Part shown: piece by piece, positions 1-7,625 of the stretch
Layout of the letters: every line of letters begins with the position of its first letter
Position numbering within the stretch: the first letter of the stretch is position 1
DNA from: Verrucomicrobiota bacterium
GTDB lineage: Bacteria > Verrucomicrobiota > Verrucomicrobiia > Methylacidiphilales > Verrucolacustridaceae
NCBI GenBank assembly: GCA_010025475.1
Contig: RGTE01000017.1
Span: 1 to 14,020, forward strand
Direction of reading: 5' to 3'
DNA length: 14,020 nt
Position numbers and translations under genes: made by a program
Notes under the pieces: model-generated
Told to the model about the DNA's origin: nothing
What the model saw: only the letters and a program-made list of their open reading frames with translations
Databases searched by the model: none

Positions 1-823
1 ATCCCCCCAGCTCCGCCGGGGTTCCCGGGGGAAGAGCCACCCGCCCCTTGGGGGCCTGCCGCTCGATCTGGGCCTTGCCGGTCAGCGTCTGAATCCAGTT
101 GGCCGAATCCTCCAACTTGGTGAACAGGGTGTCCAAATAACCCGCCACGCCTCCCGGCAACGAGGGCCAGGTTTCCAGATTGGCCGCCAAGGTCAGGGTG
201 ATGTCCTCGCCCCGGTTTGCGATGCGCCGCAGGTGGCCGAACAGGTCATCCCAAGAGGCGTGGGGAATCAGCCGCGCGAGGTCGGGGCAGGTCGGCAAAA
301 CCGTCAACAAATCCCCCGCTTGGTCCGTCACATAGTGACCATGCAACTTGGCCGCGGAAACCCCGGCCTGCAGGAAGTAGGAGCCGTCGACCGGCGCGTA
401 CAGAAGGCCCGCCCGATGAAAGGCACCGCAAAGGGAAGGACCCCAGACCCCCTCCGCCAGCCAGGCGCCCCGGGGCTCTGCCCCCAACCGGCTTTGGAGC
501 CAGGCAGCCATCATCGCCAGCTGGCCGTCTCGGTCTTCCTCCGCCCACTCCACCAGCACCGGCTCGTAAAAACCTCCGGTCATCATCTCGACCCGACCCG
601 AAGCCACCAGCTCGCGCAGTTGGGCCACCATTTCCGGATGACGATCCGCCAGCATCTCCAGAAGCACCCCGCTGCAATGCAGGTTGGCGGCGATGCCGGG
701 ATGTTTTTGCAGAACTCCAAGCACCGGCCGGTAGGTTTCTTGGACGATCCGGTCCACCACCTCGCGAAAATTTCCCAACGGCTGGTGCAAGTGGAGGCAG
801 AGGACCAAATTGACGTTCTTCAT
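1..823 (-). CDS. GH57 4-alpha-glucanotransferase-like protein, catalytic Asp missing (partial, 3' end outside window)
   Basis: The first 274 residues are present. The N-terminus carries the GH57 signature HLHQPLGNF (H11-F19), then GGFYEPVL (83-90), WLAEGVW with the expected nucleophile Glu at E124, and TVLP...LIP (174-187). From memory, these align with the 4-alpha-glucanotransferase of Thermococcus litoralis (nucleophile E123), so the fold is a (beta/alpha)7 barrel acting on alpha-1,4-glucans. The second catalytic residue, an Asp at about position 214 in that enzyme, is not there: the strand reads TLTLAANLETW, with A213 at the Asp position. The frame is intact on both sides, so this is a substitution and not a frameshift. 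It may be a pseudoenzyme that binds glucan, or an enzyme with a different acid/base. The start is 6 nt after the preceding GH57 stop, with no clear Shine-Dalgarno sequence, suggesting translational coupling. The C-terminal part lies outside the window. Confidence 0.85.
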   Translation of the reverse strand, partial: MKNVNLVLCLHLHQPLGNFREVVDRIVQETYRPVLGVLQKHPGIAANLHCSGVLLEMLADRHPEMVAQLRELVASGRVEMMTGGFYEPVLVEWAEEDRDGQLAMMAAWLQSRLGAEPRGAWLAEGVWGPSLCGAFHRAGLLYAPVDGSYFLQAGVSAAKLHGHYVTDQAGDLLTVLPTCPDLARLIPHASWDDLFGHLRRIANRGEDITLTLAANLETWPSLPGGVAGYLDTLFTKLEDSANWIQTLTGKAQIERQAPKGRVALPPGTPAELGG

Positions 824-829
824 GGCCGG

Positions 830-2962
830 TTAGACAAACCAATTTTTCATGTCATGGGTTTTGTTGGGACCGGCGAATTCGATCAGCCCGCGCTCCGGAT
901 AACGCTCGGCCTCAGCACCTGCCCGCATCACGCGAACCAGGCAACTGACCTCGGCTCCATCGTTCCTCCATCCCAGACTCGCAAACGGCACCCGCCACTG
1001 CAATCCCCGCTCCGTCGAGATCTGGGACTCGCAGGGCACGGGCTCGAAGGAAATTCCGTCTTTGGCCCGGCTGACCTCCACCGACCACACTTCCTTCTTC
1101 GCAAGGGCCCTCACTTTGACGTGGGCAGGCTGGTTGAAGTCGACCGAAATCTCGTCCCCCAGAGGGGCCTGGCCATCGATGCGAAAATAAAAGTTTTTTT
1201 CCCCAAAACCGTAGAGGATCGTCCTGACCCTCCGATCCCCCTGGGCCATCGCCCCCTGATCCCGCCATGCCTCGTACCTTCCGGCACCGGACCAGTCGAG
1301 ATAGCTCGGCCGCGGCCCCAACACGGGCTCGATCAAACGCAGGGGCGGATGTCCCAACCGGACCTCCGCGGCGCAAATGGGCACGCTCAAGGCCGGTGGA
1401 GGAGTCGCTCCCAGCCGGCGATACACGTTTTGAAGCCGCGCTCGGAAAAGGGCGTCGAAAATCAGGTCGCTGTCCGTCTGGAAATCGGGCCCATACCACC
1501 AGAACCAATCGCTTCCTTCCGCGGCGTACAAATCCTCCCAGGCGGCCCTCTTCGTTTCCTCCGGCAGGGGGTTGCGGCTCTCGGCTTGTTTCAGGAAATC
1601 CCGCGTGCGCCGGATCCAGTCCCACGCCCGGTTCTCCTCCGGATCCCCGATCCAGATGTCGAAGTTGCCGGCGATCCAGGACCCGGAATGAATCCGCCCC
1701 AGCGACGTTCCCTCCTTTCCGTCCAAATAACCGCCCAGGGTCTGCGTCCGGATCCGGTTGGATCCCTCCAAACGGCTGTAAAATTCGTGGAGGAAGCTTT
1801 CGCCACTGTCAGGAAACGCCTCCCAGGCGTTCTCCCCGTCGAGCGCCAAGGTGACCACACCGTCCTTCGGCATGACGTGCGCGATATGCTCAAGGTGAAC
1901 CTGCAAATAGTCCGCCGCCGCCTTGGGTTCCGTCCGAGCCGCGGTGAAGCCGATGTAGTCGGAAAGCGGCCGCTCCCGAAAAAGGGCCTTGAGCGCCGAC
2001 CCCTGTTCCTCCACCCGCCACGCCTGAAACAGCTCCACATGGTCGACTTTTCGGCCCTGCTCTTCCAGCCCCCGAAACAACACGGACTCGTCCGTGCAAA
2101 AATACTCGAATCCAGCCTTGGCCATCAGCGGAATCACTTCGGGACTCACCGAGCCCTCCGAAGGCCACAACCCCCGGGCCTTCCGGCCAAAAACCCGGGT
2201 GTGCGCCTCCTGCGCCCTCTGCAGGTGGGCCAAGGCGTCCTCCGGCGCGATCATCCGGTCGGGCAAACGGGCCCAAGGCATCGCCCGCTTGGCCGCATCC
2301 GTGTCCGCCAGCAGGGGCAAAATCGGATGATAAAAGGGCGTGGTGGTGAGCTCGACCTGGCCGCTATCCGCCAGGGCCCGGTATTCCCCCAAAATTCCCT
2401 GCAGCATTTCCCGGTGAATTTGCAGAACCCGGTTTTTCTCCTCTTCCGTGAAGTCCCTGCCCTTCCGGATCAACTCGCCCAGCTCCGGATACCGCCTCCG
2501 GGCCGCAAATCCGCACCACCCCAGGTTGAACCACACCTGCAGATCCCGCAGATCCGCTTCCTTGAACCGCTTCAGGTTACGGGTGGATCCCGGCCGGCGA
2601 CCGCGGAGATCCAGAAGCTGCCGGTATCGCGGGTGCGGGTCGACGCAGGTATGCCAGTTGATCTTGAAAAAGTGCTCGAGCAGCTCCGACTGCTCGTTTT
2701 CTTTCAGCTCCTTGGCCGGCTTCGCGGCCAATTCCCCCCAGCGATCCTTCACCCTTCCCCCCGCCATCTGCTCGATCTGCTGCACCAACACCGGGGTGAG
2801 GTTGAAGTTCATCTTCACACCCGCGTGCCGCCGGGCCATCTCAGCCATGTCCGCGTAACCCCGGATGGTGTGCAACCGCACCCATGGCATCAACACCTCT
2901 CCCGTCACCGCATCCACGTACGACGGCTGGTGGAAGTGCCAAAGCAGAACCGCGTCAGCCAT
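830..2962 (-). CDS. GH57 alpha-amylase / amylopullulanase-type glycoside hydrolase
   Basis: A complete 710-residue GH57 enzyme. The motifs in order are WHFHQP (8-13), NFNLTPVL (52-59), FYHPILPLL (210-218), GLWPSEGSVS with predicted nucleophile E269, TLALDGENAWE with predicted acid/base D375, and AEGSDWFWWYG (481-491). This set is typical of retaining GH57 alpha-amylases and amylopullulanases, so it should hydrolyse or rearrange alpha-glucans such as glycogen. After about residue 520 a separate, probably beta-sandwich domain follows (LGPRPSYLDWSGAGRYEA, ILYGFGEKNFYFRIDG), which may bind carbohydrate. No signal peptide is visible (MADAVLLWHF begins the catalytic domain), so it is probably cytoplasmic. 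The ATG overlaps the end of the galT-like gene by 8 nt, with GAGG about 9 nt upstream as a possible ribosome site. The exact bond specificity (alpha-1,4 or alpha-1,6) cannot be read from the sequence. Confidence 0.92.
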   Translation of the reverse strand: MADAVLLWHFHQPSYVDAVTGEVLMPWVRLHTIRGYADMAEMARRHAGVKMNFNLTPVLVQQIEQMAGGRVKDRWGELAAKPAKELKENEQSELLEHFFKINWHTCVDPHPRYRQLLDLRGRRPGSTRNLKRFKEADLRDLQVWFNLGWCGFAARRRYPELGELIRKGRDFTEEEKNRVLQIHREMLQGILGEYRALADSGQVELTTTPFYHPILPLLADTDAAKRAMPWARLPDRMIAPEDALAHLQRAQEAHTRVFGRKARGLWPSEGSVSPEVIPLMAKAGFEYFCTDESVLFRGLEEQGRKVDHVELFQAWRVEEQGSALKALFRERPLSDYIGFTAARTEPKAAADYLQVHLEHIAHVMPKDGVVTLALDGENAWEAFPDSGESFLHEFYSRLEGSNRIRTQTLGGYLDGKEGTSLGRIHSGSWIAGNFDIWIGDPEENRAWDWIRRTRDFLKQAESRNPLPEETKRAAWEDLYAAEGSDWFWWYGPDFQTDSDLIFDALFRARLQNVYRRLGATPPPALSVPICAAEVRLGHPPLRLIEPVLGPRPSYLDWSGAGRYEAWRDQGAMAQGDRRVRTILYGFGEKNFYFRIDGQAPLGDEISVDFNQPAHVKVRALAKKEVWSVEVSRAKDGISFEPVPCESQISTERGLQWRVPFASLGWRNDGAEVSCLVRVMRAGAEAERYPERGLIEFAGPNKTHDMKNWFV

Positions 2963-3986
2963 GCAGGGTCGCCTCGCGCAACACGTTGGCTGCTTCCTCC
3001 GGCAGGGTCGGGTTGATGTAGAAACCCGTGCCGAACTCGAAGCCGGCCACCCCCGTCAGCCGCGGGAGAATCTCGATGTGCCAACGGAAATCCGCATCCA
3101 GGGTCGTCCAGGAATCGGGCCGGCGGCTTCGCCGGAAAGGGGCCGTGTGCAGGATGAGGTTGTAATCCGGATGATCCAGGGCGCCGGCGTAGGCCAGGAG
3201 CGTCTTCTGCAGGGCCTCGGCCAAATGAAATAGATCCGCGTCGCTGGCCGTGTGGAAATCCGCCTGCTGGCGTCTCGGCATCAGGCAGGTTTCAAAGGGG
3301 AAGCGGCTGGCGAACGGACAAAACACCGTGAATCCGTCGTTTTCGAAAACGATCCGGTCGCCGGATTTCCGCTCCGCCTTGAGGATGTCCTCGAAAAGGT
3401 TGCGGTCCTTTTCCAGATAATAGGCCCGGGCCGCATTCAATTTTTCCTTCAGCACGATCGGTGTGACCGGCAGGGCAATCAACTGCGTGTGGGCATGGGG
3501 CATCGTGGCCCCGGCCCGGGCCCCCTGGTTTTTGAAGATCAGGATATAATGCATCCGGATGTCCTTGGAGAGGTCGAGAATCCGGGAACGGCAGGCCTCC
3601 AGGACCCGGGCGACGCCCTGCAGGCTCTGTTTTTCCAGCGGCAGTTTCGGATGCGGCGTCTCCACGATCACCTCATGGGCGCCCACCCCGTTCATCCGGT
3701 CATAAAAACCGATCGCCTCCTTTTCCAGATCGCCCTCCACCCGCAGTGCCGGAAACCGGTTGGGCACGACCCGCACCTGCCAGCCCGGCCCGTTCGCCGC
3801 GCCGCCGTTGGGGCGGATCGCGTAAAGCTCCGGCGGGGTGTAGGCCTCGTGCCCCTCCAGAAAAGGATCTTCCTCCGGCTTGGTCGGCGGCATCTCCTCG
3901 CAGCGATACCGCTCCGGACGGATCTGCCGTTCCGGACTGAACACAATCCAACGTCCCACCACGGGGTCTTTTCTTAACTCAGGCAT
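2955..3986 (-). CDS. galT: GalT-family hexose-1-phosphate nucleotidylyltransferase lacking the zinc Cys pair
   Basis: A complete 343-residue HIT-superfamily protein of the galactose-1-phosphate uridylyltransferase type. It shows VVGRWIVFSPER (9-20), VVPNRFPAL (73-81), the active-site motif MPHAHTQL (162-169) with H166 as the expected uridylyl/adenylyl-carrying nucleophile, and the C-terminal RWHIEILPRL...FEFGTGFYINP. The family usually has CPFC near residue 40 as zinc ligands; here it is D40-P-F-L43, while the two His ligands (H112, H164) remain. It sits between glgA and two GH57 genes, which suggests it exchanges nucleotide-glucose and glucose-1-phosphate for glycogen turnover rather than serving galactose breakdown. 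Plant ADP-glucose phosphorylase is a relative worth comparing. The SD AAGGA lies 8 nt before the ATG and overlaps the glgA stop codon, so translation is probably coupled. The family is sure; the substrate is not. Confidence 0.9.
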   Translation of the reverse strand: MPELRKDPVVGRWIVFSPERQIRPERYRCEEMPPTKPEEDPFLEGHEAYTPPELYAIRPNGGAANGPGWQVRVVPNRFPALRVEGDLEKEAIGFYDRMNGVGAHEVIVETPHPKLPLEKQSLQGVARVLEACRSRILDLSKDIRMHYILIFKNQGARAGATMPHAHTQLIALPVTPIVLKEKLNAARAYYLEKDRNLFEDILKAERKSGDRIVFENDGFTVFCPFASRFPFETCLMPRRQQADFHTASDADLFHLAEALQKTLLAYAGALDHPDYNLILHTAPFRRSRRPDSWTTLDADFRWHIEILPRLTGVAGFEFGTGFYINPTLPEEAANVLREATLHG

Positions 3987-3999
3987 AACGGCGTTCCTT

Positions 4000-5445
4000 T
4001 CATCGCCTCCCTTTCGGCGAGGCGAGCCCGGCGGATGCCCGGTAAACTTGGTCGTAGGCCGGCACCGCCGCGCCCCAACTCCAATCCCGTTTCATCCCGT
4101 TTTGGCGGGCCAGCTTCATCATTGCGGGTTCATCCCACAACGCCAAGGCCTGATCCAAACCTTGGCGCAGACCCGTCCCGGAATCGGCCGGAAACCGGAT
4201 CCCGCAACCAGTTTTCCTGGCGTCATTCCACGGCTCCACGGTGTCATGCAGTCCCCCCGTGTCCGCCGCCACCGGAATCGCCCCGTATCGCATCGCATAC
4301 ATCTGGGTCAACCCGCAGGGCTCCGTCCGCGATGGCATCAGAAAGAAATCAGCTCCCCCGAAAATCCGCCGGGCCAGTTCCTCGTCATGCGCCAACCGTA
4401 CCGCCACCTGGCCCGGCAAGCTTTCGGCCAAATCCCGGGCCGCCTGCTCCAGGCCGGGTTCCCCCGTTCCCAGGATGGCCATGCGACCGCCCCGGCTCAC
4501 CAGCGGCTTGGCGGCCTGCAGGGCAAGGTCGATCCCCTTGTCCGCGGTCAACCGGCTCACCAATCCGAAAATGGGTCGCCCATTGGCCGGCTCCAGGCCC
4601 AGCTCCGCCTCCAACGCCGCCCGACACTTCTCCCGCCCCTGGAGGGACGAGGGACGAAAGGGTTTTTCAAGGGCCGAATCCGCTCCCGGATCCCACGACT
4701 CCTCATCAATGCCATTAAGAATTCCCGTCAAATGCATGGACCGCCCCCGCAGCACTTCGTGCAACCCATGCCCAAACTTCTCCGTCTGGATCTCCCTCGC
4801 ATAGCTCGGGCTGACCGTCGTGACCTCGTGGGCGAGCAGAATCGCGCCCTTCAGCAGGTTCACCTTGCCGTAGAATTCCAGCGTCTCCGGACGGAACATC
4901 TCCGCCGCCAGACCCAGCCGGGGGAAGTCCGAGGCGGGAAACTCGCCTTGGTAGCGAAGATTATGGATCGTGAAGACCGTCCGCATCGGCAGGTGCACCG
5001 CCGCGGCCAAAGCCGGGATCAGCGCGGTATGCCAGTCATTCGCATGCAAAACCTCCGGCACCGGCTCGACGTGGCGCGCCAGCTCCAGCGCCGCACGCGA
5101 AAAAAAGACGAAACGGTCCAGCGCATCCGGATAATCCCCGCCCCCTTCCCCATACGGATGCGGCCGGTCGAAATATTCATCCCGCTCAATCCCAAAGAGG
5201 CTCACTTCTCCCCGGTTCCCCTGCCAAACCCGCGTCGCCCAAGTGCCCTTGGCCACCGGCACCTGCAGTTCCAAAGCGGTCCGCCGGAACTCTCCCGACT
5301 TCTTCAGGTTGCGGTGCAGCGGCACCGCCACGCTGACGGAGTGACCCGCCTTGGCCAGCGCCTGGGGAAGCGCCGCCGCCACATCCGCCAACCCCCCCGC
5401 TTTGGCATGGGGAGCCAGCTCGGCTGCCACGAATAGGATGTTCAT
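4000..5445 (-). CDS. glgA: Glycogen synthase (ADP-glucose: alpha-1,4-glucan glucosyltransferase, GT5)
   Basis: The first gene of the glucan operon, 481 residues, about the usual bacterial length (E. coli 477). It extends alpha-1,4-glucan chains from ADP- or UDP-glucose in the cytoplasm. Visible landmarks are the N-terminal nucleotide-sugar loop KAGGLADV (K15), HANDWHT (134-140), TIHNLRYQG (H161), SRLTADKG (R298, K303) and PSRTEPCGLTQMYAMRYG with E375, which match the catalytic residues of E. coli GlgA nearly number for number. I chose the ATG at 5445 because MNILFVAAELAP is the conserved N-terminus and GGAAG lies 9 nt upstream. An in-frame ATG 75 nt further up would run into the divergent rnr gene and add a non-conserved extension. 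The ATG overlaps the stop of a short leader ORF. The gene ends 13 nt before the galT-like gene. Confidence 0.97.
   Translation of the reverse strand: MNILFVAAELAPHAKAGGLADVAAALPQALAKAGHSVSVAVPLHRNLKKSGEFRRTALELQVPVAKGTWATRVWQGNRGEVSLFGIERDEYFDRPHPYGEGGGDYPDALDRFVFFSRAALELARHVEPVPEVLHANDWHTALIPALAAAVHLPMRTVFTIHNLRYQGEFPASDFPRLGLAAEMFRPETLEFYGKVNLLKGAILLAHEVTTVSPSYAREIQTEKFGHGLHEVLRGRSMHLTGILNGIDEESWDPGADSALEKPFRPSSLQGREKCRAALEAELGLEPANGRPIFGLVSRLTADKGIDLALQAAKPLVSRGGRMAILGTGEPGLEQAARDLAESLPGQVAVRLAHDEELARRIFGGADFFLMPSRTEPCGLTQMYAMRYGAIPVAADTGGLHDTVEPWNDARKTGCGIRFPADSGTGLRQGLDQALALWDEPAMMKLARQNGMKRDWSWGAAVPAYDQVYRASAGLASPKGRR
4003..4025 (-). other. Inverted repeat in the last codons of glgA
   Basis: Perfect 7-bp arms (TCGCCTC / GAGGCGA) separated by 9 nt lie immediately before the glgA stop codon and 16 nt before the galT-like start. 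In mRNA this would form a GC-rich stem ending right at the stop codon, and the galT ribosome site (AAGGA) begins directly after it. It could influence coupling between glgA and the next gene. There is no U-tract, so it is not an intrinsic terminator. A 7-bp stem can also arise by chance in GC-rich DNA. Confidence 0.35.
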
Positions 5446-5465
5446 GGATCGATACTTCCATCCAT
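5442..5465 (-). promoter_or_regulatory. Candidate seven-codon leader ORF overlapping the glgA start
   Basis: On the minus strand, GGGAGG (5480-5475) is followed after 9 nt by an ATG (5465) that opens a frame reading M-D-G-S-I-D-P and stopping at TGA (5444-5442). That TGA overlaps the glgA ATG (5445-5443) in an ATGA arrangement. GGGAGG is the strongest Shine-Dalgarno match I see in the window, so ribosomes could load here and pass to glgA by termination-reinitiation. The peptide has no run of a single amino acid that would suggest attenuation. glgA also has its own weaker GGAAG. No transcript start is known, so this is a prediction from spacing only. Confidence 0.35.
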
Positions 5466-5480
5466 TATGCCCTACCTCCC
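5446..5480. other. Short divergent gap between glgA and rnr
   Basis: Only 35 bp separate the divergent starts of glgA and rnr, so promoters for at least one of them must lie inside the neighbour's coding sequence, and the two transcription units may interfere. The minus strand carries CATAAT, a passable -10 element, but nothing resembling a -35 lies at the right distance. On the plus strand the leader is pyrimidine-rich (CCTACCTCCC directly before the rnr ATG) with no Shine-Dalgarno sequence. I cannot name a promoter with confidence. Confidence 0.5.
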
Positions 5481-7598
5481 ATGCCTGCCGCCAGCCGCTT
5501 GCCGGACCGGATTCTTGCACTTCTTCAGGGCAAAAAAGCCGCTCCTTTCGATGTCCCCGCCTTCGCCCGACGGCTCCGGGCCCCCCCCGCCGCGATCAGC
5601 CGCACCCTCACCAACCTGGAAAAGGAGGGGCGTGTCGCCCGCATCCGGCACGACCATTGGATCGCCGCCGGTTTCGCCGATCTCGTCACCGGAACCATCC
5701 AGTTTCACCCCAAGGGATTCGCCTTCGTCACTCCCGCCGAAGGGGAGGGACAAGATCTTCGGATCAATGCCGAGGACACCGCCACCGCCCTTCACGGGGA
5801 TCTCGTGGTTGCCCGGCTTCAGCGCCCTTCCTTCCCCGGACGCAGTCGGCGGACCGAGCCCGAACGGCCCCGGGGCCGGGTCATCCGCATTCTCGAGCGG
5901 CGGAACGACAAAATCGTCGGCACCCTCCAGAAAACCGCCCGCTTTTTTATCGTCATTCCCGACGACCCGCGCCTTCAACATAACCTGTATGTCCCGGAAC
6001 CCGGCAGTGGCGGCGCCCCTTCGGCCGCCCCCGGAGACAAGGTCGTTGCCCGGCTTACCGAATGGAAGAATCGCCACACCAATCCGGAAGGGATCGTCAT
6101 CGAGCGGCTCGGCCGCCGCGAGGATCCGGGCGTCGACATCCTTTCCATCGTCCGCAAGTTCGACCTCCCCACGGAGTTTCCCGCCCAGGCCCTCGCCGAA
6201 GCTTCCTCCTTTCCCGTGGTGGAACTGCCCGAGAAGCCGGCGGATCGCGAGGACCTGCGGCCCGAATTCGTCATCACCATCGATCCCGACACCGCCCGCG
6301 ACTTCGACGATGCCATCTCCCTCCGTGAGTTCCCCGGCGGCCACGCCGAGATCGGCATCCACATCGCCGATGTCTCCCATTACGTCCGCCCCGGATCCGT
6401 CCTCGACGAAGAGGCCCGTCGCCGCGCCAACAGCGTCTATCTCGTCAATGGCGTCATCCCCATGCTCCCGCCCCGCCTCTCCGACGACCTTTGCTCCCTG
6501 CGGCCGCGGGAACAGCGCCTGACTTACTCCGCCTTTGTCCGGATCGGGCCGGACGGCCGGATTGGCACCGCGCGCTTTGCCCGATCTGTGATCTTCTCCC
6601 GGCACCGTCTCACCTATCAGGAGGCCCAGCTTCGCCTCCATCGCCCGGCGACGGACGATCTCGACCGCTTTCTCCAAAAGGCATGGACCTTTGCCTCGGC
6701 TTTGCGGAAACGGCGTTTTGCCGCCGGCGCGCTGGATCTGGATTTTCCCGAACTCCGCGTTCTGCTCGACGAACGCGGCCGCCCCAACCGGATCGAGAAG
6801 GAGTCCTCCGACGAATCCCATCAACTGATCGAGGAGTTCATGCTTCTCGCCAATGAGGCCGTCGCCCGCCATCTCAATCGCGAGCATCGTCCTTCCCTTT
6901 ATCGGATCCACGAGGTGCCGGACGAGTCACGCCTGCAGGAATATCGCCAACTCCTCCTCGCCCACGGCATCAAGGCCGGTGACCTGACCCAGCGCGGCGA
7001 AATCCAGAAAATCCTCAAGCTTCTGCCGGGTCGCCCCGATGGCTACGCCCTCAAGGTCGCCCTCCTCCGCTCCCTCAAGCGGGCGATGTACTCCCCCAAG
7101 AGCCTCGGGCACTACGGTCTGGCGAAATCCCACTACACCCACTTCACCTCCCCGATCCGCCGCTACGCGGATCTGCTCGTCCACCGCTCCCTCGCGCACA
7201 CTCGCAGCGCCCCGAAATCCCAAAGCGAGGCCTTGAACCGTCTCGCCCAGCACCTCTCCCGCCAGGAGCGCACCGCCGCGGAGGCGGAGCAGGAGTCCAA
7301 AAAATTGAAACTGCTGGAATACCTCGAAGCCCAGGCCGGCCCGAAGGCGACCCAGACCTTCGAGGCGGTGGTGACCGAGGCGACAAATTTTGGTCTTTTG
7401 GTGGAACTGCCCGACTTTTTGATCTCCGGCTTAATCCATGTCTCCGCGCTGAAGGACGATTTTTTCTCCTTCGACCCCGTCCGCCGGCATCTGCGCGGCC
7501 GCCGCAGTGGCCAGACCTACAAGGCAGGCTCCCGCCTCCGCGTCGCTGTCCTGAAAATCGACCTGCCCAAACGTCAGGTCGATTTTCGGCCAGCCTAA
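5481..7598 (+). CDS. rnr: Ribonuclease R (3'-5' exoribonuclease, RNB family)
   Basis: A 705-residue processive 3'-5' exoribonuclease that degrades structured RNA, mRNA decay intermediates and defective rRNA. Domain order: N-terminal winged helix (about 7-60, ISRTLTNLEKEGRVARI), two cold-shock/OB folds (about 70-112 and 132-192), the RNB catalytic domain with ITIDPDTARDFDDAIS holding the metal ligands D268, D274, D276 and D277, the HFTSPIRRYADLLVHR motif (554 on), and an S1 domain from about 624 to the end. It is shorter than E. coli RNase R (813) because it stops just after S1, without the usual basic tail. The N-terminal winged helix favours RNase R over RNase II. The start ATG has no Shine-Dalgarno sequence; the preceding bases are pyrimidine-rich. 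Its last codons form a long inverted repeat. It is convergent with manA. Confidence 0.96.
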   Translation: MPAASRLPDRILALLQGKKAAPFDVPAFARRLRAPPAAISRTLTNLEKEGRVARIRHDHWIAAGFADLVTGTIQFHPKGFAFVTPAEGEGQDLRINAEDTATALHGDLVVARLQRPSFPGRSRRTEPERPRGRVIRILERRNDKIVGTLQKTARFFIVIPDDPRLQHNLYVPEPGSGGAPSAAPGDKVVARLTEWKNRHTNPEGIVIERLGRREDPGVDILSIVRKFDLPTEFPAQALAEASSFPVVELPEKPADREDLRPEFVITIDPDTARDFDDAISLREFPGGHAEIGIHIADVSHYVRPGSVLDEEARRRANSVYLVNGVIPMLPPRLSDDLCSLRPREQRLTYSAFVRIGPDGRIGTARFARSVIFSRHRLTYQEAQLRLHRPATDDLDRFLQKAWTFASALRKRRFAAGALDLDFPELRVLLDERGRPNRIEKESSDESHQLIEEFMLLANEAVARHLNREHRPSLYRIHEVPDESRLQEYRQLLLAHGIKAGDLTQRGEIQKILKLLPGRPDGYALKVALLRSLKRAMYSPKSLGHYGLAKSHYTHFTSPIRRYADLLVHRSLAHTRSAPKSQSEALNRLAQHLSRQERTAAEAEQESKKLKLLEYLEAQAGPKATQTFEAVVTEATNFGLLVELPDFLISGLIHVSALKDDFFSFDPVRRHLRGRRSGQTYKAGSRLRVAVLKIDLPKRQVDFRPA
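7551..7589 (+). terminator. Long perfect hairpin in the 3' coding end of rnr
   Basis: Arms GAAAATCGACCTG (7553-7565) and CAGGTCGATTTTC (7575-7587) are perfectly complementary over 13 bp with a 9-nt loop. A further T-G and C-G pair extend the stem to 15. It lies inside the codons for KIDLPKRQVDF, ending 6 bp before the stop codon. Being symmetric, it can form in rnr mRNA and in read-through from convergent manA, so it could serve as a 3' end or stability element for both. There is no U-run after the stem, so a classical Rho-independent terminator is not proven. The structure is certain; the function is inferred. Confidence 0.55.
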
Positions 7599-7625
7599 AA
7601 CTTGCGAATCATTCGATCCTCAATT

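Noticed and set aside
1..823. Frameshift as the cause of the missing GH57 Asp
   Set aside because: Conserved GH57 sequence continues in the same frame on both sides of A213, so a substitution fits better.
2720..2742. TTGGCC/GGCCAA stem inside the 710-residue GH57 gene
   Set aside because: A 6-bp GC-rich stem in the middle of coding DNA is expected by chance here, and it has no positional meaning.
233..3016. 927-codon open frame on the plus strand opposite both GH57 genes
   Set aside because: It crosses the junction of two well-supported minus-strand genes, has no recognisable motif and a Pro/Arg/His-rich composition typical of the antisense of GC-rich coding DNA.
3880..5436. 518-codon plus-strand open frame opposite glgA
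   Set aside because: The His/Arg/Pro-rich product is an antisense artefact; glgA is certain.
5472..6911. 479-codon open frame antisense to rnr
   Set aside because: A Gly/Asp-rich shadow of rnr, whose catalytic motifs are intact on the plus strand.
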